A DNA stretch of 64,000 nt from Andreprevotia chitinilytica DSM 18519 (GCF_000711875.1 NZ_JONM01000023.1:1-64000); one strand, 5' to 3'. Positions 47,999 through 58,608 are shown, counted from the stretch's first letter. The notes: generated by a model not told the origin, from the letters alone. Program-made: numbers and translations.

Positions 47999-49357
47999 TC
48001 AGAACAGCGAGGCTTGTTGCACCTCGCGGCCGGTCACTTGTGCGTCCACGGTATCGTCGGCAAAGCGCACGCGGATCGCATCGCCACGCTTGAGCTGCGC
48101 CGCCGCTTGCACCAGCTCGCCATCAGGGCGTTCGACCAACGCGTAACCCCGCGCCAGCACCGCCTCCGGGTTTAGCGCGGTCAGTCGGGCCGACAACAAC
48201 GCCAGCTGTTGGGCACGTAACGAGGTGGTGCGCTGGATCGCGCCTTCAAGCCGTTCTGCCTGCCGGGTGAGCTTTTGCCGCTCCAAACGCAAATCCGGCG
48301 CAGCATGCGCCAATCGCAGATTGAAGCGAGCCAACTGTTCGCGATGGCTGTTCAGCTGCGTGTGCATCGCTCGTTGCAAACGCGATCCGGCCAGCTGCAG
48401 CAGCTCTCGCCGCCGCGCCAACGCTTCGCCGGGATGGCGCAAGCGGCGGGCGAGGCCGTCGAGCTTGAGCATTCGCCCTTCCAGCTCGCGCCGCAGGGCG
48501 CGGGCCATGCGTGCTTGCAGCAAGGACAGGCGTTGCAATAACTCGGCGCGATTCGGGCTGACCAGCTCGGCCGCAGCGGTTGGCGTGGCGGCACGCACGT
48601 CCGCCACGAAGTCCGCAATCGTTACATCGGTTTCATGACCAACACCGCTCACCACCGGGATCGGGCTGGCGGCAATCGCCCGCGCCACGACTTCTTCATT
48701 GAATGACCACAGGTCTTCGATACTGCCGCCGCCCCGGCAAACCAGCAGCACGTCGACTTCATTGCGCTCACCTGCGGTGCGGATGGCGGTAGCGATTTCG
48801 TCGGCTGCCGCGGCCCCTTGCACGGCGCATGGATACAACACCACTGGCAAACCTGGCATACGCCGACGCAAGGTCGTCAGTACATCGCGCAAAGCAGCTG
48901 CTTTGGGTGAGGTGACGATGCCGACTGCACGCGGAAATGAGGGGATCGACCGCTTCCGTTCCGCATCGAATAGCCCTTCGGTAGCGAGTTTTTTCTTTAG
49001 CTTTTCGAAAGCCTCGAACAAGGCGCCAAGTCCGGCCGGGCGCATGGCTTCGATGGTGAGTTGGAAGTCGCCACGCGCTTCATAGAGCGATATGACCGCA
49101 CGGACTTCGACCTGCGCACCTTCACGCGGCTGGAAGTCGAGTAAGGCAGCGCGGTGCCGGAACATCACGCACCGCACCTGTGCATTCGCGTCTTTCAGAC
49201 TGAAATAGCAGTGGCCGGAGTCATAGCGCTTGAAGTTGGAAATCTCGCCGGCGACCCAGAGGATGGGGAAGGAACCCTCCAGCAAATCACGCACCTGGCG
49301 GTTGAGTTCGCTCACCGTAACGGAGCGGTTTGTAGGGGTTGACAAATGGTCGGGCAT
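47999..49357 (-). CDS. xseA: Exodeoxyribonuclease VII large subunit
   Basis: Degrades ssDNA into oligonucleotides. The 452-residue product has an N-terminal OB fold ([31 protein letters not shown] region), the catalytic domain with [16 protein letters not shown] and [36 protein letters not shown], and a C-terminal coiled coil. The ATG at 49357 is chosen because the family starts there. The small subunit xseB is not in the window. Confidence 0.96.
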   Translation of the reverse strand: MPDHLSTPTNRSVTVSELNRQVRDLLEGSFPILWVAGEISNFKRYDSGHCYFSLKDANAQVRCVMFRHRAALLDFQPREGAQVEVRAVISLYEARGDFQLTIEAMRPAGLGALFEAFEKLKKKLATEGLFDAERKRSIPSFPRAVGIVTSPKAAALRDVLTTLRRRMPGLPVVLYPCAVQGAAAADEIATAIRTAGERNEVDVLLVCRGGGSIEDLWSFNEEVVARAIAASPIPVVSGVGHETDVTIADFVADVRAATPTAAAELVSPNRAELLQRLSLLQARMARALRRELEGRMLKLDGLARRLRHPGEALARRRELLQLAGSRLQRAMHTQLNSHREQLARFNLRLAHAAPDLRLERQKLTRQAERLEGAIQRTTSLRAQQLALLSARLTALNPEAVLARGYALVERPDGELVQAAAQLKRGDAIRVRFADDTVDAQVTGREVQQASLF

Positions 49358-49778
49358 CGTAAGTTTCAGTGTTTTAATCCACAAAATGGCGTTGTCATTA
49401 GGCTTGCCGGGCAATTCACATCTTGTAGTTCACAAAATATTTTTAACTCTATGATTTTTATATGTTTAATAAAAAGATCAAATTCGAGGCAGCTTGTCTC
49501 AATGCCTGATCACGCATTGATTTACCATGTGATCAGCATGCTTGTTCACAAACTTATCCACAGATTGTGTGGGTAATGGCAAAAAACCCAGTGCCGACGC
49601 GGGTTTACGCCTAAACAGGGCTGTAACCCGACTCCAAACTGATGTTGTAGTACCGTTTGTCAAGGCTTGACACCTGTCGGAAGAGCGAGCAAACCGGGAT
49701 CACAAACCTTTTCCGGGCACGGCAATCCGGCTACAGTTACGCCGTTTTCATATTCATACCCACCGCAAGGATTTCTCC
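49358..49778. other. AT-rich intergenic region with a perfect DnaA box
   Basis: A 421-base gap between divergent xseA and exbB. It holds a perfect DnaA box TTATCCACA (49554-49562), a TAATAAAAAGATC stretch (49467-49479) resembling the AT-rich 13-mers of replication origins, an inverted repeat TGATCAC/GTGATCA (49507-49513/49529-49535), and TGTCAA-GGC-TTGACA (49658-49672), which could be an operator or a -35. No gene is seen. Confidence 0.6.
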
Positions 49779-50387
49779 ATGCTTGGAATCATCGAAGCCG
49801 CAGGCTGGCCGATCTGGCTGATTATCGTCGCTTCCGTCACCGCCGTGACGATCATCATCGAACGGCTGCTCACGCTGCGCAAAGGCTTGGTGCTACCGGA
49901 AGGCCTGCTGGCCCGTGCGGTGCAGGAATACCGCGGCCACGGCGTCACGCCGGAAATGCTCTCCAAGCTCGCCGCCACCAGCCCGCTGGGCCGCGTGCTC
50001 GCCGCCGGGCTGAAGAATGTTAAAAGCTCGCGCGAGATCATGAAGGAATCGATCGAGGAAACCGGCAGCGCGGTCGCCCATGAGCTGGAGCGTTATCTGT
50101 CGGCGCTGGGCACCATCTCCACCATCACGCCGCTGTTGGGCCTGTTGGGCACCGTGATCGGCATGATCGAAATCTTCGGCGCGCAATCGCCAACCGGTGG
50201 CAATAACCCGGCCGTGCTGGCGCATGGCATTTCGGTGGCCCTCTATAACACCGCCTTCGGCATCATGGTGGCCGTACCGGCACTGTTGTTCTACCGCTAC
50301 TTCCGCACCAGGGTGGATGGTTTCATCGTCGAGATGGAACAGCAGGCGGTGAAGCTGGTGGAAGTCGTCCACGGCGACCGGCACTAA
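49779..50387 (+). CDS. exbB: ExbB/TolQ/MotA-type proton channel protein
   Basis: An inner-membrane subunit of a TonB- or Tol-energising complex. The 202-residue product has three membrane helices and the conserved TITPLLGLLGTVIGMIEIF and AHGISVALYNTAFGIMVAVPALLFY segments. AAGGA seven bases upstream supports the start. It pairs with exbD. No tonB and no Fur box are seen, so the target (TonB or another partner) is open. Confidence 0.94.
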   Translation: MLGIIEAAGWPIWLIIVASVTAVTIIIERLLTLRKGLVLPEGLLARAVQEYRGHGVTPEMLSKLAATSPLGRVLAAGLKNVKSSREIMKESIEETGSAVAHELERYLSALGTISTITPLLGLLGTVIGMIEIFGAQSPTGGNNPAVLAHGISVALYNTAFGIMVAVPALLFYRYFRTRVDGFIVEMEQQAVKLVEVVHGDRH

Positions 50388-50399
50388 GCGAGCAGAGCG

Positions 50400-50822
50400 A
50401 TGAATTTCCGCCAACGCCGCCCCCGCGAAGAACCCGAGATCAACTTTGTGCCGTTGATCGACGTGCTGCTGGTGATCCTGATTTTCCTGATGGCGACCAC
50501 CACGTATTCCCGGTTCGCCGAACTCAAGATCAACCTGCCGACCGCCGAAGCCGAGAAAACCGTCGCGACGCCGAAAACCATCCAGATCGCGATTTCGGCC
50601 AGCGGCCAGTACAGCATCAACGAACAACTGGTGACCTTCGGCAGCCCGGATGATTTCGCCGTACAGTTGCGCCGTGCCGCTGGCACCGAACAGGACCCGA
50701 TGATTGTCATCAATGCCGACGGTCAGGCCAGCCACCAGAGCGTAGTCAACGTGATGGAGGCTGCACGGCTTGCTGGTTATGCCAAGCTGACATTTGCCAC
50801 GCAAACCACCGGCGGCAAGTAA
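50400..50822 (+). CDS. exbD: ExbD/TolR-type biopolymer transport protein
   Basis: A single-pass protein of 140 residues with the conserved membrane Asp in EINFVPLIDVLLVILIFLM near residue 21 and a periplasmic domain. It begins 12 bases after exbB. It ends before a palindromic repeat and a terminator that separate it from lpxK. Confidence 0.94.
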   Translation: MNFRQRRPREEPEINFVPLIDVLLVILIFLMATTTYSRFAELKINLPTAEAEKTVATPKTIQIAISASGQYSINEQLVTFGSPDDFAVQLRRAAGTEQDPMIVINADGQASHQSVVNVMEAARLAGYAKLTFATQTTGGK

Positions 50823-50830
50823 GCACCACT

Positions 50831-50922
50831 AACAAACCCTGCTGGCGTTGTTGTGCTCGCTTACGACTAGGTACTGTCTGCGCTTCGCACGCCTAGCCAG
50901 CACCGCTACGCAGGGTTTTGTT
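50831..50922. repeat. Imperfect palindromic repeat related to the element at 6662-6929
   Basis: Outer arms AACAAACCCTGC and GCAGGGTTTTGTT enclose TGCTGGC/GCCAGCA. The core of about 55 bases, from GCGTTGTTG to CGCCTAGCCA, matches the layout of the core at 6820-6877 (GCGTTGTTG ... CGCCTAGCAA) with similar length. Confidence 0.65.
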
Positions 50923-50946
50923 TATGGCGCTAGGCCGCCACAACAC

Positions 50947-50970
50947 AAACGGGGCTACGGCCCCGTTTTT
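50947..50970 (+). terminator. Terminator of exbB-exbD
   Basis: The perfect stem AAACGGGGC/GCCCCGTTT with TACG tetraloop is followed by T residues, 14 bases before the lpxK start. lpxK may therefore depend on read-through or a promoter inside the repeat. Confidence 0.85.
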
Positions 50971-50983
50971 CATTTTTAGCGCC

Positions 50984-51991
50984 ATGTCCCGAATCGAACA
51001 GAGCTGGTACGCCCCCTCCTCCGCCCTCACCCTGTTGCTGACGCCGCTCGCATGGTTATTCGGCTGGCTGGCGGCATTGCGGCGCCTGCTGTTCCGCTAT
51101 GGCATCAGCCGTACCGAAACACTGCCCGTACCGGTCATCGTCATCGGCAATCTCACGGCCGGCGGCACCGGCAAAACCCCGCTCACCGCCTGGATTGCGC
51201 AAGCGTTGGCTCAACACGACTGGCGACCGGGCATCGTTTCGCGTGGTTATGGCGGGCAAGCGGGCACCCCCATCCCCGTCCATCCGGACGGCGACCCGGC
51301 GATCACGGGCGACGAGCCCTTGCTGCTCGCCCGCACGGCCGGTGTGCCCGTCTTCATCTGCCGCGACCGGGCGGCTGCGGGGCACGCTTTGCTCGCAGCC
51401 CATCCCGACGTGAATGTGATCCTCTGCGACGACGGGCTACAGCATTACCGGCTCGGGCGTGAGATCGAACTGTGCGTCGTCGATGGCGCACGCGGTTTCG
51501 GGAACTGCAAGCTGCTGCCAGCCGGGCCATTGCGCGAACCAGTCTCACGCCTGCAGTCGGTCAATGCGGTGATCGTCAATGGCACGGGCGATCTGCCTGA
51601 CCATCCCGCAGTGTTTCGCATGGCGCTTGCACCCAGCCGTTTCTACCGGCTCGGTGCGCCGGAACAAACCCGCAACGCCGCTGATTTTGCCAACGCGCCG
51701 CTCAGCGCCGTCTGCGGCATCGGCAATCCACAGCGCTTCTTCAATACGCTAAGCGAACTTGGTTTGACGTTCGCAGCACACCCTTTCCCCGACCATCACG
51801 CATTCAGCGCCACCGACCTACCAGCCGGCACGCTGCTGGTTACCGAGAAAGACGCCGTCAAATTGGCGGCGCTGCCGGATTTGGCGGCTGCGGATGCTAG
51901 AATCTGGGTCTTGCCCGTCACCGCCACGCTGCAGCCGGACCTCGCCGCGTGGCTCGTAGAGAAGCTGAAAAATGGATGCAAAATTGCTTGA
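50984..51991 (+). CDS. lpxK: Tetraacyldisaccharide 4'-kinase
   Basis: Phosphorylates the lipid A precursor at the 4' position. The 335-residue product has an N-terminal amphipathic segment, P-loop [16 protein letters not shown] near residue 57, [21 protein letters not shown] and the C-terminal VTEKDAVKL. The ATG at 50984 begins the family N-terminus. It overlaps the next gene by 20 bases. Confidence 0.96.
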   Translation: MSRIEQSWYAPSSALTLLLTPLAWLFGWLAALRRLLFRYGISRTETLPVPVIVIGNLTAGGTGKTPLTAWIAQALAQHDWRPGIVSRGYGGQAGTPIPVHPDGDPAITGDEPLLLARTAGVPVFICRDRAAAGHALLAAHPDVNVILCDDGLQHYRLGREIELCVVDGARGFGNCKLLPAGPLREPVSRLQSVNAVIVNGTGDLPDHPAVFRMALAPSRFYRLGAPEQTRNAADFANAPLSAVCGIGNPQRFFNTLSELGLTFAAHPFPDHHAFSATDLPAGTLLVTEKDAVKLAALPDLAAADARIWVLPVTATLQPDLAAWLVEKLKNGCKIA

Positions 51992-52157
51992 AATCCTTGT
52001 CTGCCCGGTCTGCAAAGGTCCGCTGGTCCTCGACAAGGCCCGCCAGGAACTGATCTGCCGTGGCGACCGCCTCGCCTATGCCATCAAGGACGGTATCCCG
52101 GTCATGCTCGAATCGGAAGCACGCGAGCTTGATCCGACCGAAGAAGTAAAGGGCTGA
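51972..52157 (+). CDS. Trm112 family protein (YcaR-like)
   Basis: A 61-residue protein with a CPVC pair (residues 11-14) and [20 protein letters not shown]. The second zinc-ligand pair is reduced to one Cys, as in many proteobacterial members. It is conserved between lpxK and kdsB. Eukaryotic Trm112 activates methyltransferases; the bacterial role is not established. Confidence 0.93.
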   Translation: MDAKLLEILVCPVCKGPLVLDKARQELICRGDRLAYAIKDGIPVMLESEARELDPTEEVKG

Positions 52158-52164
52158 GCCAGCT

Positions 52165-52977
52165 GTGGCGACATCCTTTACCGCCATCATCCCGGCCCGG
52201 CTCAAATCGACCCGGTTGCCGGACAAGCCACTGGCCGATATCGGTGGCAAGCCCATGGTCGTACGCGTGGTCGAACAGGCACAGCAATCACACGCCACAC
52301 GCGTGGTCGTAGCCTGTGATGATGCCCGCATCCATGAGGCCGTCGTTGCCGCTGGCCACACCTGCTTGCTGACCCGCGCCGATCATCCATCTGGCACTGA
52401 TCGGCTGGCTGAAGCAGTCGACCTGCTTGGACTGGATGACGACGCCATCATCGTCAACGTACAAGGCGATGAACCGCTGATCGCCCCGGCACTGATCGAT
52501 GCCGTCGCTGCGCAACTGGCCGCCGATGCCAACCTGCCGATGGCCACCGCCGCCCACCCGATTCACGATGCCGCCGAGTTCTTCAACCCGAACGTGGTCA
52601 AAGTGGTGCTGGATGCGCGCAATCGGGCGCTGTATTTCAGCCGCGCGCCGATGCCCTGGGCGCGCGATGCGTTTGCGCGCCCGAACATCAATCAGGCCGC
52701 ACGCGATGCGTTTGCAGAAAACAAGACCCATCTGCCGGAACAACTGGGTGCACTGCGCCATATCGGCATCTATGCTTACCGCGCCGGTTTTTTACGCACC
52801 TACCGCAATCTAGCAACCTCGCCGATTGAAACGATCGAGGCGCTGGAGCAACTGCGCGTGCTGTGGCATGGTTATGCGATTGGCGTACATGTTGCAGCGC
52901 AACCACCCGCCGCCGGAGTCGATACGCCAGAAGATCTGGCGCGCGTACGGGCGATTTTCGCCACCCGCGAACACTAA
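52165..52977 (+). CDS. kdsB: 3-deoxy-manno-octulosonate cytidylyltransferase
   Basis: Makes CMP-Kdo for the LPS inner core. The start is [27 protein letters not shown] is at the N-terminus, followed by NVQGDEPLI and the C-terminal YRAGFLRTY and [13 protein letters not shown]. The 270-residue length is slightly above E. coli KdsB. It is part of lpxK-trm112-kdsB. Confidence 0.97.
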   Translation: MATSFTAIIPARLKSTRLPDKPLADIGGKPMVVRVVEQAQQSHATRVVVACDDARIHEAVVAAGHTCLLTRADHPSGTDRLAEAVDLLGLDDDAIIVNVQGDEPLIAPALIDAVAAQLAADANLPMATAAHPIHDAAEFFNPNVVKVVLDARNRALYFSRAPMPWARDAFARPNINQAARDAFAENKTHLPEQLGALRHIGIYAYRAGFLRTYRNLATSPIETIEALEQLRVLWHGYAIGVHVAAQPPAAGVDTPEDLARVRAIFATREH

Positions 52978-52980
52978 TAA

Positions 52981-53667
<687 letters not shown>

Positions 53668-53696
53668 TCTGGCTGCGTTGACGCCTTAGCTGCCAC

Positions 53697-53734
53697 AAAA
53701 AATGCCCCACTCGTCGCAGAGCGGGGCATTTTTT
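53697..53734. terminator. Terminator of adk
   Basis: The stem AAAAAATGCCCC/GGGGCATTTTTT is separated by about 14 bases and has a T tract. It also faces the convergent DUF1059 gene. Confidence 0.88.
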
Positions 53735-53759
53735 CGTCCGTCGCACTAATGCAGGCTTC

Positions 53760-53966
53760 TCATGCAGCCTTGCGCAGCGGTGTGCTGGTTTCATCCTTGA
53801 ACATCTTGGCCAGCTGGATTCGCAGCTCGGGTGAATCGCTATAACCGTGCGACTTCACCGCGTGTGCGATCGCGGCCTCCAGTAGTTCTTCCTTGCTGTC
53901 TGCAGTGATGGCGACCGAACAGGTGCTGCCCGGCATGTCTCTGCAGTCGATCGATTTGCGGCTCAT
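53760..53966 (-). CDS. DUF1059-type small protein
   Basis: A 68-residue protein with the DUF1059 pattern: CRDMPGSTCSVAITADSKEELLEAAIAHAVKSHGY. Function unknown in the family. It is alone, convergent with adk. The upstream 260 bases (53967-54226) hold no other gene that I can see. Confidence 0.82.
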   Translation of the reverse strand: MSRKSIDCRDMPGSTCSVAITADSKEELLEAAIAHAVKSHGYSDSPELRIQLAKMFKDETSTPLRKAA

Positions 53967-54226
53967 GATTGACTCCTTGCTGCTGGAACGTCTTTCACCC
54001 CCGAAAATTCTGTAATGGGCATCCTCGTTTTATAGCACTGCCCCTGCGGCCCCTTAAGCGACATCACCGCAATCCAACCGCCGATCAGGGCGGGCTGATG
54101 GCAGGCAAGTTCGCCCTCAATCAGCCCATGCCCCAAACAGCGCAGTTGGCGATAAATCCCCTCTAGCCCACCTGCGCGAAGGGGTAGACAATACCGGCTC
54201 GCGTAAACACCGCCGGCTATCAGTCC

Positions 54227-54964
54227 ATGCCCACCCAACTCTCAGTCAACCTCAACAAGATCGCTCTCATCCGCAATTCGCGCGGGCGGGATTTCCCCAG
54301 CGTCGTCCATTTCGCCCATCTGGCGCTGAACGCTGGCGCGCATGGCATCACGATTCACCCCCGGCCGGACCAGCGCCATGCGCGCTATGCGGACGTTGCC
54401 GCACTGAAAGCCGTCGTCGATGCCCGGCCCGGCACCGAACTCAATGTGGAAGGCTATCCGGATCGGCAATTTCTGGATGTAGTGCTGGCGGCACGGCCGC
54501 AGCAATGCACGCTGGTGCCGGATGAACCCGGCCAGCTCACCTCCGACCACGGCTGGAACATCCTGCGCGATACGGAAAAGCTCAAACCCATCGTGGCCGA
54601 GCTGAAAGCCGCTGGCATTCGCGTGAGCCTGTTTGTCGATGCCGACCCGACCCAAATCGCCGCGGCACCCGCCACCGGTTGTGATCGCGTCGAACTCTAT
54701 ACCGAGCAATACGCGCACGATCACGAGCATGGCGACTTCGCGGTCACCTTCGCGCGTTATGCCGAAGCCGCCGTGATCGCCACCGACCTCGGCCTGGGCG
54801 TCAATGCCGGCCACGACCTGAATCTCGACAATCTGGCCGACTTCCTCGTCATTCCAGACATCCTCGAAGTATCGATTGGCCACGCGCTGACGGTCGAAGC
54901 ATTGCAGCATGGCTTCGAGGCAACGATTCAGCGCTACGTCTCCATCCTGAACAACGCCGGCTAA
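54227..54964 (+). CDS. pdxJ: Pyridoxine 5'-phosphate synthase
   Basis: Condenses 1-deoxyxylulose 5-phosphate with 3-amino-2-oxopropyl phosphate. A TIM barrel with [27 protein letters not shown] at the N-terminus, the [14 protein letters not shown] motif and the C-terminal [12 protein letters not shown] and EVSIGHALT. The 245-residue length is typical. It is followed after four bases by a DUF188 gene. Confidence 0.97.
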   Translation: MPTQLSVNLNKIALIRNSRGRDFPSVVHFAHLALNAGAHGITIHPRPDQRHARYADVAALKAVVDARPGTELNVEGYPDRQFLDVVLAARPQQCTLVPDEPGQLTSDHGWNILRDTEKLKPIVAELKAAGIRVSLFVDADPTQIAAAPATGCDRVELYTEQYAHDHEHGDFAVTFARYAEAAVIATDLGLGVNAGHDLNLDNLADFLVIPDILEVSIGHALTVEALQHGFEATIQRYVSILNNAG

Positions 54965-54968
54965 ACCC

Positions 54969-55424
54969 ATGAACATCTGGGTCGATGCCGACGCCTGCCC
55001 CAAGGTCATACGGGACATCCTGTTCCGCGCAGCCGAGCGGGCGCAGATCAACCTGGTGCTGGTCGCCAACCAGCTGCTCTCTGTGCCAGCCTCGCCGCAT
55101 ATCCGTGCGCTGCAGGTGCCGCGGGGTTTTGATGTTGCCGACAATGAGATCGCCGGCCGGGCCGAGGCAGGCGATCTGGTCATCACCGCCGATATCCCGC
55201 TGGCTTCAGACGTGATCGCCAAGGGTGCGCACGTGATCGACTTTCGCGGTGAGACACTGACAGTGGAAAACATCCGTGAACGGCTGACGATGCGCGACTT
55301 CATGGATACCTTACGTGCCAGCGGTGTCCAGACCGGCGGACCAGCGGCACTCTCGGCGGCGGATCGCCAGCGCTTTGCCCGCCAGCTCGATACCTTCATC
55401 GCCCGTGCCAAGGCTGGCCGCTAA
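54969..55424 (+). CDS. yaiI: YaiI/YqxD family (DUF188) protein
   Basis: A PIN-like fold protein of unknown function, 151 residues. Conserved [21 protein letters not shown] at the N-terminus, [22 protein letters not shown], and DFRGETL. It is probably co-transcribed with pdxJ. Confidence 0.93.
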   Translation: MNIWVDADACPKVIRDILFRAAERAQINLVLVANQLLSVPASPHIRALQVPRGFDVADNEIAGRAEAGDLVITADIPLASDVIAKGAHVIDFRGETLTVENIRERLTMRDFMDTLRASGVQTGGPAALSAADRQRFARQLDTFIARAKAGR

Positions 55425-55502
55425 GCTGAGCGGCAGAAGATTGGCGGCAATACACTGCGTGGCATGCTTACAACAGCCATCAAATTCATTCTTACAAATT
55501 AT

Positions 55503-55530
55503 TTGTTTGGCATGAACCACTGGCTATAGT
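55503..55530 (+). promoter_or_regulatory. Probable sigma70 promoter
   Basis: TTGTTT (55503-55508) and TATAGT (55525-55530) with 16-base spacing lie 41 bases before the start at 55571. The upstream DNA is AT-rich. Confidence 0.5.
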
Positions 55531-55570
55531 GTCATCAGGGCGAAGCGCAAGACGCCCTGGGAGAACACCA

Positions 55571-55942
55571 ATGAGCACCCCAGCCCCCAAGCACAACGAG
55601 TTACTCGCCTTTCCTCGCCGTTGCCCGCAGTGCAGCCGCCATTTCGGTAATTTCGCGGCCTATTTGAATAACACAACCCCCGTTGCCAACGCGACGCCGT
55701 CCAACCGTGATGACGGCGTGGTGGAAGCACATCGCCTTTGCAGCTGCGGCATGCAACTGACCGCCTGTTTTGCCGAGCGCCGCCGCGACAGCAATCCGTC
55801 ATTGCGCGCTCAGTTCGACGATGTGCTGACTGCCTTGGCCGAATTGGGCATGCCGCCGGCCGATGTGCGCGTTGAACTACGACAGATCGTGAATGGCGAG
55901 CCGGATCAGATTTTGCGGCGCATCTATCGCACGGCAGCGTGA
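55571..55942 (+). CDS. Hypothetical cysteine-containing cytosolic protein
   Basis: A 123-residue protein with a CPQC pair (residues 18-21) and a CSC triplet with another Cys nearby, likely a zinc-binding treble. The C-terminal half is helical (FDDVLTALAELGMPPADVRVELRQIV). GGGAG upstream supports the ATG at 55571. No family recognised. It has its own promoter and is followed by a palindromic repeat. Confidence 0.65.
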   Translation: MSTPAPKHNELLAFPRRCPQCSRHFGNFAAYLNNTTPVANATPSNRDDGVVEAHRLCSCGMQLTACFAERRRDSNPSLRAQFDDVLTALAELGMPPADVRVELRQIVNGEPDQILRRIYRTAA

Positions 55943-55948
55943 CCTTCC

Positions 55949-55988
55949 GTAGGGCGGGTTAGCAGCTTGCTGCGTAACCCGCCCTACG
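55949..55988. repeat. REP-like palindrome
   Basis: The inverted repeat CGTAGGGCGGGTTA-GCAGC-TT-GCTGC-GTAACCCGCCCTACG lies between convergent genes. The GTAGGGCGGGTTA type is a common intergenic repeat in proteobacteria and may act as a terminator here. Confidence 0.8.
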
Positions 55989-56002
55989 AAAATCCTCTCG
56001 AA

Positions 56003-56737
56003 TCAACGCTCGAACCACGCCCCATCCGGCAGCTGGGTAAACACCTTGCGCAGGCCGCGCCCCCATGATTTGCGGATCTGGTTGAAATACGGGTCGGTTT
56101 CAGTCACGCGATAAGGCTTGGGCGGCACGAAGGCATCGCGTTTACAGGTCAGCGTGTCGATCGGCAGGCCGACGGAGAGATTGCTGCGGATGGTCGAATC
56201 GAACGAGATCAGCGTGCATTTCAGCGCTTCATTCAGTGGCGTCGAGAACTGCACCACCCGGTCGAGAATCGGTTTGCCGTACTTGGATTCGCCGATCTGG
56301 AAATACGGCGTTTCAACGCTCGACTCGATGAAATTGCCCTGCGGATAGATGTTGAACAAGCGGGGTTGCTCGCCCTTGATCTGGCCACCTAGCAGGAAGG
56401 AAGCACCATAATCGATGCCCTGCGTCGTGCCCTGTTCGCTCACATCACGGGCAATCACCTCACGCACGGTATCGCCAATCAGCAGTGCGGCATCATACAG
56501 CGACGACACACCACGCAGACCGATGCCGTCATGGGCCCAACGCTGGCGCAGCAGGCTGACCACGCTCTGGGTGGTGGCGAGATTGCCAGCAGTCAGGAGT
56601 ACCAGTTGCCGCTCGCCGGCCACTTCGAACAAATGCATCTTCGAGAAGGTGGAAATGTGATCGACCCCGGCATTGGTGCGGGAATCGGATGCGAACAACA
56701 AGCCCTGCTCAAGGGCCATGGCAACACAGTAAGTCAT
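56003..56737 (-). CDS. Anbu proteasome-type peptidase
   Basis: A homologue of proteasome beta subunits and HslV (Anbu/BPH). The 244-residue product begins MTYCVAM, placing a Thr next to the initiator Met as candidate nucleophile, followed by LLFASDSRTNAGVDHISTFSKMH and the TAGNLATTQ segment. The substrate is unknown. It is the last gene of a four-gene cluster with transglutaminase, alpha-E and ATP-grasp genes, the known gene company of Anbu. Confidence 0.92.
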   Translation of the reverse strand: MTYCVAMALEQGLLFASDSRTNAGVDHISTFSKMHLFEVAGERQLVLLTAGNLATTQSVVSLLRQRWAHDGIGLRGVSSLYDAALLIGDTVREVIARDVSEQGTTQGIDYGASFLLGGQIKGEQPRLFNIYPQGNFIESSVETPYFQIGESKYGKPILDRVVQFSTPLNEALKCTLISFDSTIRSNLSVGLPIDTLTCKRDAFVPPKPYRVTETDPYFNQIRKSWGRGLRKVFTQLPDGAWFER

Positions 56738-56785
56738 GAATGAATCCAGCTTGGCGACAATGCCGTTATTGTAGTCCTGACGGGC

Positions 56786-57580
56786 TCATTGGTCCGTCGC
56801 GTGCATCACCAACGCCTTCGATTCAAGTCGTTCCGCCCCGCCCCCCTGCCGCAAGCCACGCACCGGGCTGGCTTCCAGATAGTCGAGCCCGATCGCCAAG
56901 CGCACGTAGCGCTCGTCCGGGCAGCAGCCGTTGCTCACATCAAACCCGTACCAGCCATCCTCGATCCACGCCTCGCCCCAGGCATGGCTGGCGACGTGCT
57001 CGTCGTGATCGGTTAACAGGTAGCCGCTCACGTAGCGCGCCGGCACCCCCAGCGTGCGGCAGGCGGCCAGAAACACGTGGGCGTGATCCTGGCATACGCC
57101 GGCTGCCAGCTGGAATGCCGCGGCAGCTGGCGTCTCCGTCTGTGTCACGCCCGGCGAATAGGGCATGCGATCGAGCAGGTCTTCCATCAAATCCAGCAGC
57201 GCCGCCCGGCCGCGTTGTGTGACCAGTTGGCGATAGCCTTCGGCGAAATCACGTAGCGCCGCATCGCATTCAGTCAATGGCGTATCGCGCAGAAAGCACA
57301 AGGGCGGCAGTTTGTCGCGCGGGCGGGCTTCGACATAGCGCGTCTCCACCGTGCCTTCTGCGACGATGCGAATTTCCTGGTTCCAGGCCTCGAGCTTCAG
57401 CAGATGCTGCGGGTTGTCGTAGGTATCGAACCCGGCAGTCAACCGCCCCGGCGCGCTGATCTGCCAGTCGATGACCGTCTGCCCCACACCGGCCCGTGGC
57501 GTCAGCCGCAACAGCTGCATGCTGCGCGCCAACGGCTCGTCGTAGTGGTAGACGGTTTCATGGTGGATCGAGAGGCGCAT
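56786..57580 (-). CDS. Transglutaminase-like (papain fold) protein
   Basis: A 264-residue protein with an N-terminal beta domain (MRLSIHHETVYHYDEPLARSMQLLRLTPR) and the transglutaminase core. The catalytic Cys is in AAGVCQDHAHVFLAACRTLGVPARYVSGY near residue 160, the His in SHAWGEAWIEDGWYGFD, and the Asp follows. It may hydrolyse or form amide bonds. The start overlaps the alpha-E stop by one base (TGATG), so it is translated together with it. Confidence 0.92.
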   Translation of the reverse strand: MRLSIHHETVYHYDEPLARSMQLLRLTPRAGVGQTVIDWQISAPGRLTAGFDTYDNPQHLLKLEAWNQEIRIVAEGTVETRYVEARPRDKLPPLCFLRDTPLTECDAALRDFAEGYRQLVTQRGRAALLDLMEDLLDRMPYSPGVTQTETPAAAAFQLAAGVCQDHAHVFLAACRTLGVPARYVSGYLLTDHDEHVASHAWGEAWIEDGWYGFDVSNGCCPDERYVRLAIGLDYLEASPVRGLRQGGGAERLESKALVMHATDQ

Positions 57581-58521
57581 CAAGCCGCTTCCAGATACGC
57601 GTGATAAATCGTCTCGCCCAAAGCGTTGATATCGAGCAGCCACTGCCCGAGGTAGTCATGCAAGCCGGCCTCGAGAATCTCGTCGACGCGGGCGAATTTC
57701 AGGTCGTTGAGCAAGGCATTGGCCTGACGCTGTGCCAAGCGGCCGTTCTCGCCCTCGATCTGCCCCAGAATCTTGCAAATGGCATCCAGACTGGCACGCA
57801 AGGAGCGCGGTAGGCGGGGCGACAGCAGCAGCAGCTCGGTGGCGGACTGGACGGAGACGGTATCGCGGTAGACCTCCAGATGCGCTTCATAGGCCGACAG
57901 CGCCTTGAGCAGCGCATTCCACGCGTAGTAGTCATGCGCGCCACTGGCATCGCCTTCGGCACGCGCGTCGTCCATCAGGCTGGCTTTCACATCCAGCAGG
58001 CGGGCGGTGTTGTCAGCGCGCTCCACGAAGGTGCCAAGCCGGATGAAACTATACGCATCGCCACGCAAGACGGTGCCATAGGCCACGCCACGGAACAGGT
58101 GCGAGCGCTCCTTCACCCAGTCGAAGAAATCGCCGACTTCACCGCCAGCGACGGATTCAAATTCCCGTGCCTGCAGCCAGGTGGCGTTGATGTTCTCCCA
58201 CATCTCCGCCGTGATCTTGCCGCGCACCGCATGGGCGTTCTCGCGCGCGCGGCGCAGGCAGCCGACGATGCTGGCCGGGTTGTCCCGATCGAGCGCCATG
58301 AAGGCGAACAGGTTTTCGGCGCTGATCTCGCTGTAGCGTTCCTGGTATTCATCCAACGTTTCGGTAATGACCAGCGGCGCCTGCATTTCAGCACGTGCGC
58401 CTTTGGATTGCGGCAGTAGCGAGAGGCTGAAGCTCACGTCCAGCAAGCGGGCGAGGTTTTCGGCGCGCTCGAGGTAGCGGCTCATCCAGTAGAGGTGGTC
58501 GGCGGTTCGGCTGAGCATCAT
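57580..58521 (-). CDS. Alpha-E domain protein
   Basis: An all-helical protein of 313 residues of the alpha-E (DUF403) family, starting MMLSRTADHLYWMSRYLERAENLARLLDV with FLGT-like RLGTFVERADNTARLLDVKA in the middle. Biochemical role unknown. It always travels with the circularly permuted ATP-grasp and transglutaminase genes. AGGA lies nine bases before the start at 58521; an ATG three bases further is an alternative. Confidence 0.92.
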   Translation of the reverse strand: MMLSRTADHLYWMSRYLERAENLARLLDVSFSLSLLPQSKGARAEMQAPLVITETLDEYQERYSEISAENLFAFMALDRDNPASIVGCLRRARENAHAVRGKITAEMWENINATWLQAREFESVAGGEVGDFFDWVKERSHLFRGVAYGTVLRGDAYSFIRLGTFVERADNTARLLDVKASLMDDARAEGDASGAHDYYAWNALLKALSAYEAHLEVYRDTVSVQSATELLLLSPRLPRSLRASLDAICKILGQIEGENGRLAQRQANALLNDLKFARVDEILEAGLHDYLGQWLLDINALGETIYHAYLEAA

Positions 58522-58608
58522 ATTCAGGGTTCCTGTTGTGTTTCTATTTTCAGTTTCAGCGCCTACGGCGCAACTTACAGCATTACAGCGGGAATCCGTC
58601 CCGCGGCC

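Noticed and set aside
49658-49778. Fur box upstream of exbB
   Set aside because: No GATAAT-type repeats; the TTGACA at 49667 also lacks a matching -10.
53668-53694. Short GCGTTGACGCCTTAGC palindrome after adk, possibly a collapsed copy of the 6820/50831 repeat
   Set aside because: Too short to assign; only the ends resemble the repeat family.
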